NCBI RefSeq assembly: GCF_004341625.1
Contig: NZ_SLZG01000005.1
Span: forward strand, 186,001-250,000
Source of the DNA: Rhizobium sp. BK376
GTDB taxonomy: Bacteria; Pseudomonadota; Alphaproteobacteria; Rhizobiales; Rhizobiaceae
Reading direction: 5' to 3'
DNA length: 64,000 bases
The notes under the pieces were generated by a model, which searched no databases, was not told where the DNA came from, and saw only the letters and a list, made by a program, of their open reading frames with translations. Positions 52,167-60,940 of the stretch are shown here, piece by piece; position 1 is the first letter of the stretch, and every line of letters begins with the position of its first letter. The position numbers and the translations under genes are program-made.

Positions 52167-53255
52167 ATGACAGTGGAAGGGAACAAGCGCGACTATAGCC
52201 TGTTGGGAGCGAGCGGTCGGGCCGCAGTCGAATCCGGGCTTGCGGCAGCGGAGTGGTACCACACCGACGTCGCGCGCAAGGACATGAAGGCGCTGATGCA
52301 GCGGTCCGATGAAGCTGCCATTCGCGATACGGCAATCTGGCTTGGCAGCATGGTCGTGCTTGCGGGCCTTGGGATATATTTCTGGGGCTCGTGGATATGC
52401 ATCCCCTTCTTCCTGGCCTACGGCGTGTTCTATGGCTCCGCCTCCGACAGCCGCTGGCATGAATGCGGTCACGGCACCGCTTTCAAGACGCGGTGGATGA
52501 ACGATGCGGTCTATCAGATCGCCTGCTTCATGATCATGCGCAATCCCGTTACCTGGCGCTGGACCCATGCGCGCCACCACACGGATACGGTCATCGTCGG
52601 TCGCGATCCTGAAATCGCCGTCATGCGGCCACCGGATCTTTTCCGCCTAGTCCTCAATTTCTTCGGCATTCTCGATGCCGGCTATGCGATGATGGACGTG
52701 GTGCGCAACGCCTTTGGCAATGTCAGCGCTGCCGAGCGAAGCTTCATTCCTGAACAGGAACAGCCAAAGGTCGTCCGGTTCGCGCGCATCTGGTTCGCGA
52801 TCTATCTCGTGACCATCGCGACCGCTCTCATGATGGGGTCTCTGCTCCCGCTGATTCTGATTGGCCTGCCGCGCCTTTACGGGGCGTGGCACCATGTTCT
52901 TACAGGCCTCCTGCAGCACGGGGGACTGGCCGACAACGTCATCGACCATCGCTTGAACAGCCGCACCGTTTATATGAATCCGGTCAGCCGCTTCATCTAT
53001 TGGAACATGAACTATCACGTCGAGCATCACATGTTCCCGATGGTGCCGTACCACGCGCTGCCGAGGCTGCATGCGATGATCAAGCACGATCTGCCCGCTC
53101 CTAACCGGTCGATATGGTCCGGCTATCGCGAAATGATCCCTGCTTTTCTGCGCCAGCTTCGCGATGAGGATTATTTCCTCAAGCGCGAATTGCCGCCCAC
53201 GGCCCGGCCTTACCGCGAGGAGTTCCACCAGGAACTGGCGCCAGCAGCGCAATAG
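52167..53255 (+). CDS. mocD: Membrane fatty-acid-desaturase-type di-iron oxygenase, MocD-like
   Basis: The 362-residue membrane protein has three His boxes of the desaturase/hydroxylase superfamily: HECGH (residues 98-102), HARHH (134-138) and HVEHH (284-288), with several hydrophobic segments between. The ATG at 52167 follows GGAGGAG. A Rieske ferredoxin and a ferredoxin reductase gene follow at once, giving a full electron chain. The set resembles rhizopine mocDEF, where it oxidatively removes the O-methyl group of 3-O-methyl-scyllo-inosamine. The substrate here is unproven. Confidence 0.78.
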   Translation: MTVEGNKRDYSLLGASGRAAVESGLAAAEWYHTDVARKDMKALMQRSDEAAIRDTAIWLGSMVVLAGLGIYFWGSWICIPFFLAYGVFYGSASDSRWHECGHGTAFKTRWMNDAVYQIACFMIMRNPVTWRWTHARHHTDTVIVGRDPEIAVMRPPDLFRLVLNFFGILDAGYAMMDVVRNAFGNVSAAERSFIPEQEQPKVVRFARIWFAIYLVTIATALMMGSLLPLILIGLPRLYGAWHHVLTGLLQHGGLADNVIDHRLNSRTVYMNPVSRFIYWNMNYHVEHHMFPMVPYHALPRLHAMIKHDLPAPNRSIWSGYREMIPAFLRQLRDEDYFLKRELPPTARPYREEFHQELAPAAQ

Positions 53256-53288
53256 ACAGCAGCCAGACAATAAAATTGGGAGGACAAG

Positions 53289-53603
53289 ATGAGCGGAAAC
53301 TGGATTCAAGTCTGCGCGGCAGACGAGATCGACGAGGAGGATGTCATTCGCTTCGATCACGATGGACGCACCTTTGCGATCTATCGCAGCCCGGAGGACG
53401 ATTATTTCGCGACCGATGGCCTCTGTACCCACGAGCAGGTTCACCTCGCCGATGGGCTTGTGATGGACGAGATCATCGAATGTCCCAAGCATAACGGGCG
53501 TTTCAACTATCGGACCGGCGAGGCCAAGGGCGCGCCGGTCTGCGTCAATCTCAAAACCTATCCCGTGAAGGTCGAAGCCGGTTCCGTTTTCATTTCTCTC
53601 TAG
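53289..53603 (+). CDS. mocE: Rieske-type [2Fe-2S] ferredoxin, MocE family
   Basis: The 104-residue protein binds a Rieske cluster through C46-x-H48 (GLCTHEQVHL) and C65-x-x-H68 (IIECPKHNGRF). Size and sequence fit the MocE family of small ferredoxins that pass electrons from a reductase to an oxygenase. It follows the oxygenase by 33 bp with GGGAGGA upstream and precedes the reductase by 10 bp. Confidence 0.88.
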   Translation: MSGNWIQVCAADEIDEEDVIRFDHDGRTFAIYRSPEDDYFATDGLCTHEQVHLADGLVMDEIIECPKHNGRFNYRTGEAKGAPVCVNLKTYPVKVEAGSVFISL

Positions 53604-53613
53604 GGAGCGTGCG

Positions 53614-54840
53614 ATGTCTCATTTCGTCATTGTCGGGGCCGGAGAATGTGGCGCACGCGCAGCCTTCGCTCTTAGAGAAAAAGGCTTCGACGGAGAGATC
53701 ACGTTGCTCGGCACCGAACCGGTGGCGCCCTATGAGCGACCGCCTTTGTCCAAGGACGGACTTGCCCTCGCGCTAGAGCCAAAATCTGTCGCAACGCTGG
53801 AACGATATGACGAAGCCGGAATTGACCTGCTGACCGGCGTGACCGCGAGGACCCTTGACGCGATGGGCAAGACGATCGCGCTCTCCGATGGTCGGAATCT
53901 GGTTTACGACAAACTACTCCTGGCAACGGGCGCCAGGGCTCGGCCTTTTCCGGGCATGGAAGGCGCTGGCAAGCGCATTCGCTTGCTGCGAACGCATGCG
54001 GATGCTTGTGCTTTGTCCGAGATGTTGCGTCCGGGGCAGCATATGGCGGTCATCGGTGGTGGTTTCATCGGGCTGGAGTTCGCCGCGACTGCGCGGAAGC
54101 TTGGTGCAGATGTCACTGTCATCGAAGGTCTGCCGCGGGTGTTGATGCGTGGGGTGCCTGAGGCAATCGCCGAGGTCATTTCACAACGTCATGCGGACGG
54201 AGGTGTAGATCTGCGTTGCGGTCAAGCAATTGCATCGCTTCAGGAAGAGCCGGATAGGGCCCGCGTCCTTCTAAAGTCCGGCGAGATCATCACGGCGGAT
54301 CTTGTTCTTGTCGGTATCGGCGCCATTCCCAATGCGGATCTCGCGGAGACGGCAGGCTTGAGGATAGAAAACGGCATTGCCGTCAATGAGCTTCTGGAAA
54401 CATCGTCCGCCGATATCTACGCTGCCGGCGATTGCTGCTCTTTCCCGTTGGCGCTTTATGGGGGACGGCGTGTGCGGCTGGAATCCTGGCGCAATGCGCA
54501 GGAGCAGGGCGTGTTGGCCGCGGCCAACATGCTGGGAGAAAACCAAACCATCTCGGCCGTCCCTTGGTTCTGGTCGGACCAGTATGATCTGACGCTCCAG
54601 ATCGCCGGCCTTGCCGATACTGCGGTGACCACATTGCGCCGAGACCTCGGCGATGGTGCCTTCCTTCTCTTCCATCTGGATGAGACCGGCCGCCTCGTCG
54701 CGGCAAGCGGCATCGGTCAGGGCAATGTCGTCGCACGCGATATTCGCCTGGCGGAAATGCTGATTGCAAAGCGCGCATGCCCATCGCCCGATGCGCTGAT
54801 GGCGAGCACGGTGAAGCTGAAATCGCTTCTTGCCGCTTAA
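53614..54840 (+). CDS. mocF: FAD-dependent ferredoxin reductase, MocF-like
   Basis: The 408-residue flavoprotein has an FAD site (VIVGAGECGARAAFALREKG), YERPPLSKDGL, an NADH site (AVIGGGFIGLEFAATARKLG) and ADIYAAGDCCSFPL, the order seen in rubredoxin/ferredoxin reductases of oxygenase systems. It should reduce the Rieske protein encoded just upstream. A perfect parS-like palindrome lies in its coding sequence at the conserved AANMLG region. Confidence 0.87.
   Translation: MSHFVIVGAGECGARAAFALREKGFDGEITLLGTEPVAPYERPPLSKDGLALALEPKSVATLERYDEAGIDLLTGVTARTLDAMGKTIALSDGRNLVYDKLLLATGARARPFPGMEGAGKRIRLLRTHADACALSEMLRPGQHMAVIGGGFIGLEFAATARKLGADVTVIEGLPRVLMRGVPEAIAEVISQRHADGGVDLRCGQAIASLQEEPDRARVLLKSGEIITADLVLVGIGAIPNADLAETAGLRIENGIAVNELLETSSADIYAAGDCCSFPLALYGGRRVRLESWRNAQEQGVLAAANMLGENQTISAVPWFWSDQYDLTLQIAGLADTAVTTLRRDLGDGAFLLFHLDETGRLVAASGIGQGNVVARDIRLAEMLIAKRACPSPDALMASTVKLKSLLAA
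54513..54528. other. parS-like centromere site 3 (within mocF-like gene)
   Basis: A third exact GTTGGCCGCGGCCAAC, 13.4 kb from the repB copy, encodes L-A-A-A-N in VLAAANMLG. Confidence 0.75.
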
Positions 54841-54869
54841 TTCTATCCGATCATTCCAGAGGGACTCCG

Positions 54870-55672
54870 ATGAAGAAGTCTAGCCGTCCAACCGTTTCCG
54901 ATCTTCTTGACATGAAAGGTAAGCGACAACTGACCATGCTGCGTGTGACGACGCTTGACGAGGCCGATGCCGCCGAGCGCGCCGGCATCGACATGGTCTC
55001 CGTGCCGCCGGCTCTGCTCGGGCCTGAGTTTCGCGAGGCCGCGCCACATTGCTTTGCTGTCCCCGGGTCTCGAATATGGAGACTTCGTCACGGCCGAAGA
55101 TTATCTGCGGGGTGCGTTCAAGGCTTTGAAAGCAGGTGGCGATGCGGTCTATTGCGCTGCCAGTCTGCAGACCATACGGCGCCTGCGAGACGAAGGTATT
55201 CCCGTCTGTGGTCACCTCGGGTTGATCCCGTCGAAGGCTACCTGGACCGGCGGTTTTCGTGCGGTCGGCAGAACGGTCGCCAGCGCGCTGGAAGTGTGGC
55301 GGCAGACGAAGGCGTTGGAAGAGGCGGGCGCGTTTGCCGCCGAAATCGAAGTCGTTCCTGGTGATGTCACTTCAGCCATAGCCTCACGTACCTCGATGCT
55401 GATGAATCTCGATGGGCGCCGGCAGCGGCTGTCATGCGCAATATCTCTTGGCCGAGGATGTGCTCGGCATCAACAGGGGACATTATCCCCGGCACGCGAA
55501 GGTCTACCGCAATTTGGCCGCGGAATACGACCGGCTGCAGCGGGAACGGATCGCAGCCTTCTCGGAATTCGCCGCGGACGTGAAATCCGGCGTCTACCCC
55601 GAGCGTCGGCATCTTGTCGGCATCGACGAGTCGGAGCTGAAGGCCTTTCTGCATCACTTGCACAAGGAATAG
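54870..55672 (+). pseudogene. PanB-like ketopantoate hydroxymethyltransferase gene with two frameshifts
   Basis: Three frames together spell one PanB-family protein of about 266 residues. Frame 1 gives TVSDLLDMKGKRQLTMLRVT and GIDMVSVPPALL. After an apparent extra C in the run CCCC at 55061-55064 the next frame gives GLEYGDFVTAEDYLRGAFKA and CGHLGLIPSKATWTGG. After an extra A near 55404 the third gives SMGAGSGCHAQYLLAEDVLG to the stop. Removing those two bases restores the gene. It follows the mocF-like gene by 29 bp and was probably part of that operon. Confidence 0.8.
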
Positions 55673-55890
55673 CTCTGGAATCCCGTAAAATTCTTCCGTG
55701 CGATGTGTGGAGAATGGGCCGTCGACGCGGGTGCACAAATTGACACTTATCGTGCGGGGGAGGGTGAAAGCGCCGCGATTCGACGGCGCCTTGATGCTCC
55801 GATCGATATTGTTACTCACGCAGTCGCCGTCAGTAGGCTAAGATTATCGTGCGAAACAATTCATTTGGACATCGAGACGAGGAGAGTTCG

Positions 55891-56337
55891 ATGCAGGAAG
55901 TTATGGTTGTTCGTAAGGAGGCTCATATCCCCGCTCCGCCCTCGGCTGTGTTTGCACTGCTGACTGACCCGGAAAGGATTCTTCGCTGGATGGGCACTGA
56001 GGCACAAATCGAGCCGCAACCGGGAGGAATATATCTCGTCAATGTCACCGGCGCGCGGATTGCCCGGGGCTCGTTTCGAGAAGTCGTGCCCGTCCATCGC
56101 TTGGCCTACAGTTTCGGGTGGGATGGCAGCGACATCGTTCCTCCCGGATCCAGCCTCGTCGAGATTGATCTGATCGAAAAGCCGGATGGGACACTTCTTA
56201 GGCTCACCCATTCGGGCCTGCCGAATGCTGACCAATGTGCCGGCCACTCGGAGGGCTGGGCTCACTATATTGATCGACTTGCCACGGTCGCATCGGGTCG
56301 TGACCCGGGTCCCGACACATTTGCAGGCAGGAAGTGA
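55891..56337 (+). CDS. SRPBCC (START/Bet v1-fold) protein
   Basis: The 148-residue protein starts with a polyketide-cyclase/AHSA1-type region (VVRKEAHIPAPPSAVFALLTDPERILRWMG) and ends with the Trp-containing GWAHYIDRLATVA. It probably binds a hydrophobic ligand. ATG 55891 follows GAGGAG; the GTG at 55849 has no such site. Its role is unknown. It stands alone between the PanB-like pseudogene and a cyclase gene. Confidence 0.8.
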   Translation: MQEVMVVRKEAHIPAPPSAVFALLTDPERILRWMGTEAQIEPQPGGIYLVNVTGARIARGSFREVVPVHRLAYSFGWDGSDIVPPGSSLVEIDLIEKPDGTLLRLTHSGLPNADQCAGHSEGWAHYIDRLATVASGRDPGPDTFAGRK

Positions 56338-56460
56338 GAAGGTTTTCTGTTTAGGCTTGCAAGCCGATCGTGGCGCAACAGCCTTGCCAAAGGTGCAGAA
56401 ACGCTGATGCCAGGACGCTCGAATGGATGACAGCTGTTGGCTCGCATGCAATGATCAGGC

Positions 56461-57507
56461 ATGCTTCTGCCAAATTCCATCGCCTGGTTAGTCGACGAAG
56501 CTGCGGCGTCGCCCAATGCCGAGAGTTTTCTGACGGAATTCAGTCAGCGCCTCTTGGCCGACGGCCTTTTGCTGACCGGAAGTGCTCTGACCATCTCGGT
56601 CCCACATCCGATCATTGCGCGCCGTACATTGCTCTGGCGGCCCGAAACCGGAGCCGTCGGCGAACGTCTGGGGTTTTTAGGCGGTGAAGCGCTGAGCAGC
56701 GGGCTTGCAGCACTCGGCCCGGTTGAGGAAATCGCCATCCCGATGCTTCAGGGTGCGATTTTGGCTTGGGCAGGCGCGCGGTCGTTCGAAGAAGATGAAA
56801 AAAGAAGGCTGCGCGAGGCAGCGCGCTTCGCCTCCGCGCCTCTTGCCGCCATCGCCGCAAAAGAGGCCAAAGCCGCCCTTCTCGAAACCTACCTTGGTCG
56901 CCGCAGCGCGGCGCGCGTGCAATCGGGCGATCTTAGCCGCGGCACTGGTGAGACTATTCAAGCAGCCTTACTCTGCGCCGACCTTCGCGACTTTACCGCC
57001 ATGTCCGAAACCACGGAACCATTGTTGGTGATTGCAGCACTGGATGCGTGGTTCGAGCGGGTGGCCGGAGCGGTCCATGCTTTTGGCGGCGAGGTACTGA
57101 AATTCATCGGCGACGGCGTCCTCGCCATCTTTCCGGTCGTTACGACGCCTGGCGATGCTTGCGATGCGGCATTGAACGCTGTCACCGCGGCGCGGGCAGG
57201 GATGGCTCACCTCGACGCATCAAGGCAAGCCAACGGTCTCTCCCCCTTGCCGTTCGGAGTGGCGGTCCATTTCGGTGAGATACTGTGGGGGAACATAGGC
57301 GCGGCCGATCGGTTGGATTTCACCGCCATCGGATCTGCCGTTAACCTTGTCAGCCGGCTGGAGGGATTGTGCAAACAGCTTCAGCATACCGTTCTCGTCT
57401 CGGGGGATGCAGCGTCGAAAGCCGGCTTCCAACTGTCTTTTCTTGGAAGACACGAGCTACGCGGCATTCGAGATCGTTGCGACGTGTTTACCCTGCTCGA
57501 TGGCTGA
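56461..57507 (+). CDS. Class III adenylate/guanylate cyclase
   Basis: The 348-residue protein has an unassigned N-terminal sensor-like half and a C-terminal class III cyclase domain. Metal-binding Asp residues appear at about 174 (LLCADLRDFTAMSE) and 218 (VLKFIGDGVLAIFP), the base-selecting Lys at about 214, and the transition-state Asn/Arg near 295-299 (SAVNLVSRLEGL). There is no membrane segment, so it is probably a cytosolic enzyme making cAMP. Rhizobia carry many such cyclases with different sensory domains; the signal is unknown. Confidence 0.9.
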   Translation: MLLPNSIAWLVDEAAASPNAESFLTEFSQRLLADGLLLTGSALTISVPHPIIARRTLLWRPETGAVGERLGFLGGEALSSGLAALGPVEEIAIPMLQGAILAWAGARSFEEDEKRRLREAARFASAPLAAIAAKEAKAALLETYLGRRSAARVQSGDLSRGTGETIQAALLCADLRDFTAMSETTEPLLVIAALDAWFERVAGAVHAFGGEVLKFIGDGVLAIFPVVTTPGDACDAALNAVTAARAGMAHLDASRQANGLSPLPFGVAVHFGEILWGNIGAADRLDFTAIGSAVNLVSRLEGLCKQLQHTVLVSGDAASKAGFQLSFLGRHELRGIRDRCDVFTLLDG

Positions 57508-57582
57508 AGGCCGTTCCTTCTCGCGGCCCAAACCTCGTTGATTATCCGGCGTTACGCTGAGCGGAAGCGCCGCGAGCAATCT

Positions 57583-59121
57583 TTAGGACGCGGATTCGGC
57601 GGCCGCGGATTCCTCCGCCGACTCGCCGCTTCCGAGAAAGAGGAAGACCACGGTCGCTGTTACGACAGTGACGCCTGCCAGCCCCATCAGAAGCAATCCG
57701 AATGCGTTGCTGAATGCATGCGTCAGGCCAGCTTGGCCAAGCGAAGGCATGGACAACACTGCTCGGTCCAGGTTGCCCGTGGCGAGGAACTGTGCGGTTT
57801 CGCTGATGACAGACGGGCCGAAGGTGCCTGAGTCCGGCAGACCCGACGCCGACAGGGCCGAGAGGAGTGCAGATACGACTGCCAAAGCCAGACCTTCGCC
57901 GGCAACGCGCGTCGTGCTGAAGATGCCTGTCGCCATGCCCGCCCGCTCTTTCGGCACCACACTGACCGCGAGTCCGTCCATCAGCCCCCAGGGAAGGCTG
58001 ATGCCCGTGCCGATCGTCAGCATCGGTAGCACGATCGACAGTTCGAACTGACCTGCGGGAAAATAGCTGAGCCAAAGCAGGCCTGCGGCCGAGATCAGCA
58101 GTCCGGTTCCGCAGATCGTCGAGACGGAGAGCCATTTGGTCAGCCATCCGGCGACAAGGGGCAGGATCAATAGAGGAGCGGACAGGGCAATCATCATCTG
58201 ACCCGCCGTGACAGCGCTCATGCCCTCGATGCCAGTGAAGCGTATCGGAAGAAGGATCAGCAGGACGACAAAAGCATAGGCCGGAGCAGCCGCAAGCAGT
58301 TGCACGCCCACAAATCGGGGGTAGCGGAATAGTGAAAGATCGAGCATAGGCCGGGCCACCTTACCCTCGACGATGACGAATGCGGCCATCAGAAGGGCAG
58401 CGCCGACGAGCAGCCCGATTACTGCCGGGCTCGTCCATCCGCTTTCCGGAGCTTCCAGGACGGCATAGGTAAAGAACGTCAGGGCAAGAGTGAAGGTGAT
58501 CGTTCCGGGCCAGTCGAGGCCTGCTGCGTCAGGGTCCCTGGATTCACGCAGGCACGAGATTGCGAGCAGGAGGGACGCTGTGGCCAGGGCGAAGACTAGA
58601 TAGAAGATCGTGCGCCAGCCGAAAGCATCCGCCATCAGTCCCGATGCTATCGGGCCGAAGGCAAGTCCCACTCCAAAGCTTGTGCCGACGATACTGAAGG
58701 CGCGGACCCGGGAGGTTCCGTCGAATTCCTGCGCCAGCGAGGCCATTCCGGCGGAAAACGCGGCAGCCGCCGCGATGCCCTGACCGCCCCTGAGAAGATC
58801 GAACGAAACAATGCCGGAAGCGAAGGCGAGGGCAAACGAGAAGAGTGCGAATGCCGCGACGCCGGCAATGAACGTGCGCTTGCGGCCGTAACTGTCCGCA
58901 AGAGCTCCGGCAGCCATCAGCCCGCTTCCGAATGTCAACATGAACGCATTGGTCACCCAGTTGAGGGCGATTGGCGATCCGCCGAGGGAATGGGCGATGG
59001 AGGGCAGCGCAACCGCCGGGCCAGTGAATGTCAAAGGCATGGCAGCTGCGGCCATGCAGACGGCGAGAAGTATGAGGTTCTGCTGGGCAGAACCAGCGAG
59101 ACTCTTGGTGTTCGTCATCAT
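57583..59121 (-). CDS. MFS drug exporter, DHA2 (14-segment) type
   Basis: The 512-residue membrane protein has about 14 hydrophobic segments. It begins LAVCMAAAAMPLTFTGPAVALPSIAHSLG and shows SGLMAAGALADSYGRKRTFI (motif A) and a motif-C-like IVGTSFGVGLAFGPIASGLMADA, as in QacA/EmrB exporters. Start ATG 59121 (or 59118) fits the family; the longer frame to 59214 has no ribosome site. It is divergent from a LysR regulator at 59299 and is likely controlled by it. The substrate is unknown. Confidence 0.86.
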   Translation of the reverse strand: MMTNTKSLAGSAQQNLILLAVCMAAAAMPLTFTGPAVALPSIAHSLGGSPIALNWVTNAFMLTFGSGLMAAGALADSYGRKRTFIAGVAAFALFSFALAFASGIVSFDLLRGGQGIAAAAAFSAGMASLAQEFDGTSRVRAFSIVGTSFGVGLAFGPIASGLMADAFGWRTIFYLVFALATASLLLAISCLRESRDPDAAGLDWPGTITFTLALTFFTYAVLEAPESGWTSPAVIGLLVGAALLMAAFVIVEGKVARPMLDLSLFRYPRFVGVQLLAAAPAYAFVVLLILLPIRFTGIEGMSAVTAGQMMIALSAPLLILPLVAGWLTKWLSVSTICGTGLLISAAGLLWLSYFPAGQFELSIVLPMLTIGTGISLPWGLMDGLAVSVVPKERAGMATGIFSTTRVAGEGLALAVVSALLSALSASGLPDSGTFGPSVISETAQFLATGNLDRAVLSMPSLGQAGLTHAFSNAFGLLLMGLAGVTVVTATVVFLFLGSGESAEESAAAESAS

Positions 59122-59255
59122 GAGTTTCCGATATCGAATGAAAGCTTGAAGGGCGGCAATATCCCTCGATTCCGATCCGACCGGGCAGCAATCGGTGAAC
59201 CGATGGGATTGCATTGCAAGATATATCAGCTACAATTTAGGGGAAAACGATAAGA

Positions 59256-59274
59256 ATTCCGCATAATGCGGAAT
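59256..59274. promoter_or_regulatory. Putative LysR operator
   Basis: ATTCCGCA-TAA-TGCGGAAT is a perfect inverted repeat with 8-bp arms in the divergent LysR/MFS promoter, 24 bp from the LysR start. It overlaps an upstream ATG at 59266, arguing for the start at 59299. Confidence 0.5.
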
Positions 59275-59298
59275 AAAACGCTCGAATTGGATGTGTGC

Positions 59299-60264
59299 AT
59301 GGACAAGTTCAACGGGCTGATGCCCTTCGTCCGGACGGCTGAGCTTGGCAGTTTCGTTGCGGCGGGAAAGACTCTCGGCCTGTCGCCGTCGGCGGTCGGC
59401 AAGGCCGTTGCGAGGCTTGAGCAGCAGGTCGGGATCAGGTTGTTTCAGCGCTCGACGCGAACCCTGCGCCTGACCGAGGAGGGCAGGGTGTTTCTCGAAC
59501 GATGCCGTCGAATCCTCGATGACCTCGATGACGCCTACGCAACGATGTTGCGATCCCAGGAGTGCCCGCGAGGTCGGCTGCGCGTCAGCACGCCGGTTGT
59601 CACATATCACCTGCTGTTGCCGATCCTTCCGAAATTCATGGAAATGTATCCCGAGATCGAGCTCGACCTCGACTTCAACGACCACCTTGTGGACTTGATC
59701 GAGGACGGTGTCGACGTTGCAATCCGCAGCGGCGAGCTGCCGGACTCCCGATTGACGGCGAGAACTCTCCGCCCAATCCGCATCCTGCTGTGCGCCTCGC
59801 CCGCATATCTCGCCCGTCATGGTACGCCGGCTAAGCTCCACGATCTCTGTGGTCACGGAGCGATCCGGTTCAGATTTCCGGATGGCGGCAGAATACAGGA
59901 CTGGCCGATCACCGAGGATTTTGATCTTCGCATAAAGACGATCATGACCTGCAACAATATGGAGGCGATCCTCGGCGCAACGGTAAGCGGGCTCGGCATC
60001 GCAGCCATGCCGGATTTCCTGGTGAAGGAGCCGGTCGAGAAGGGAACGCTGCAAGTCATCCTGGCAGACCATGTCAATGGACCCGCTCAATTCAGCCTGC
60101 TCTGGCCGTCCAACAGAAACCTGTCGCCGAAGGTGCGCGTATTCGTAGACTATGTCGGGAAACATCTGTTTGCGGATCATTGCGAGCTTCCGCATGCCAC
60201 AGAGGCGGCGGAAGCCCTTGGTTCGCTGAAGACGGAGACCTCTCGTCCTGTCGGCATCCGGTAA
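59299..60264 (+). CDS. LysR-family transcriptional regulator
   Basis: The 321-residue protein has the LysR winged helix (MPFVRTAELGSFVAAGKTLGLSPSAVGKAVARLEQQVGIRLF) and an effector domain with RGRLRVSTPVVTYHLLLPIL and GVDVAIRSGELPDSRLTARTL, typical of the DsdC/AaeR-like subgroup. ATG 59299 gives a normal N-terminus. It probably activates or represses the divergent MFS exporter. The inducing compound is unknown. Confidence 0.88.
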   Translation: MDKFNGLMPFVRTAELGSFVAAGKTLGLSPSAVGKAVARLEQQVGIRLFQRSTRTLRLTEEGRVFLERCRRILDDLDDAYATMLRSQECPRGRLRVSTPVVTYHLLLPILPKFMEMYPEIELDLDFNDHLVDLIEDGVDVAIRSGELPDSRLTARTLRPIRILLCASPAYLARHGTPAKLHDLCGHGAIRFRFPDGGRIQDWPITEDFDLRIKTIMTCNNMEAILGATVSGLGIAAMPDFLVKEPVEKGTLQVILADHVNGPAQFSLLWPSNRNLSPKVRVFVDYVGKHLFADHCELPHATEAAEALGSLKTETSRPVGIR

Positions 60265-60339
60265 TTTCTGAATTATTGCTTCCTTCAAATCCTGCCCTAA
60301 ATCCCATCTGGAGATAACGAGCAGTGCTTGAGGTTACGA

Positions 60340-60558
60340 ATGATCAGGGAGCATTTACACCCTTCAGACCTTCCGCTTTTTTCTGAGGATTTGGATCTTT
60401 GCCAGCAAATATTCGATATCGTGCGAGCGGAAGCGGAAATAGCGCCGGGCAGCCCCAAATCCGATCTATTAGCGTCGCACATCATCCATTTTTACAAGCA
60501 AGGAATTCGCAATGCTGCCCAGCTTCTCGCGATGGCCAGGACGGCCGTAATTAGCTAG
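60340..60558 (+). CDS. Small hypothetical protein
   Basis: The 72-residue product reads PLFSEDLDLCQQIFDIVRAEAEIA and later ASHIIHFYKQGIRNAAQLLA. This is like short rhizobial proteins that begin with an LSEDLxxCQ segment and a helical tail; I know no function. AGG lies 6 nt upstream of the ATG. No membrane or signal segment is present. Confidence 0.5.
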   Translation: MIREHLHPSDLPLFSEDLDLCQQIFDIVRAEAEIAPGSPKSDLLASHIIHFYKQGIRNAAQLLAMARTAVIS

Positions 60559-60940
60559 TTGTTCCCGCCTTGAAAGTAGCTGACAGGTCGCAATGATCAC
60601 GCTGGCGTCTCCTGCCGGCTGAACAACCATCGCGACGCATGGGCTTACCAGCGCCGCAAATGAGTTGTTGCCGCAGCCAATGGCCGGAAATACCGGATTG
60701 GGAACAAACACCGGCGACGGTGGTTGAATTCCAAGGTCGCGATCGTGTCAATCGGACGCGATAGGGATGGCGAACGCATCGGTTTTTCCGGTTTCTCGAT
60801 GCGGGCAACGAAACGCCAGGCGAGCGCACAACCTGTCCGGTCGCGATCTCAACCGATTACCCGAGAAGGCCTCGCGCTCATCAAGAGCAACCGCCGACGG
60901 TCCAGGCACTTGATCGCCGGCGGAAGAGAGATTCAGTCGC
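60559..60940. other. Stretch without a supported gene
   Basis: I see no family-like protein on either strand in these 382 bp, and no strong repeat or hairpin. Confidence 0.5.
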
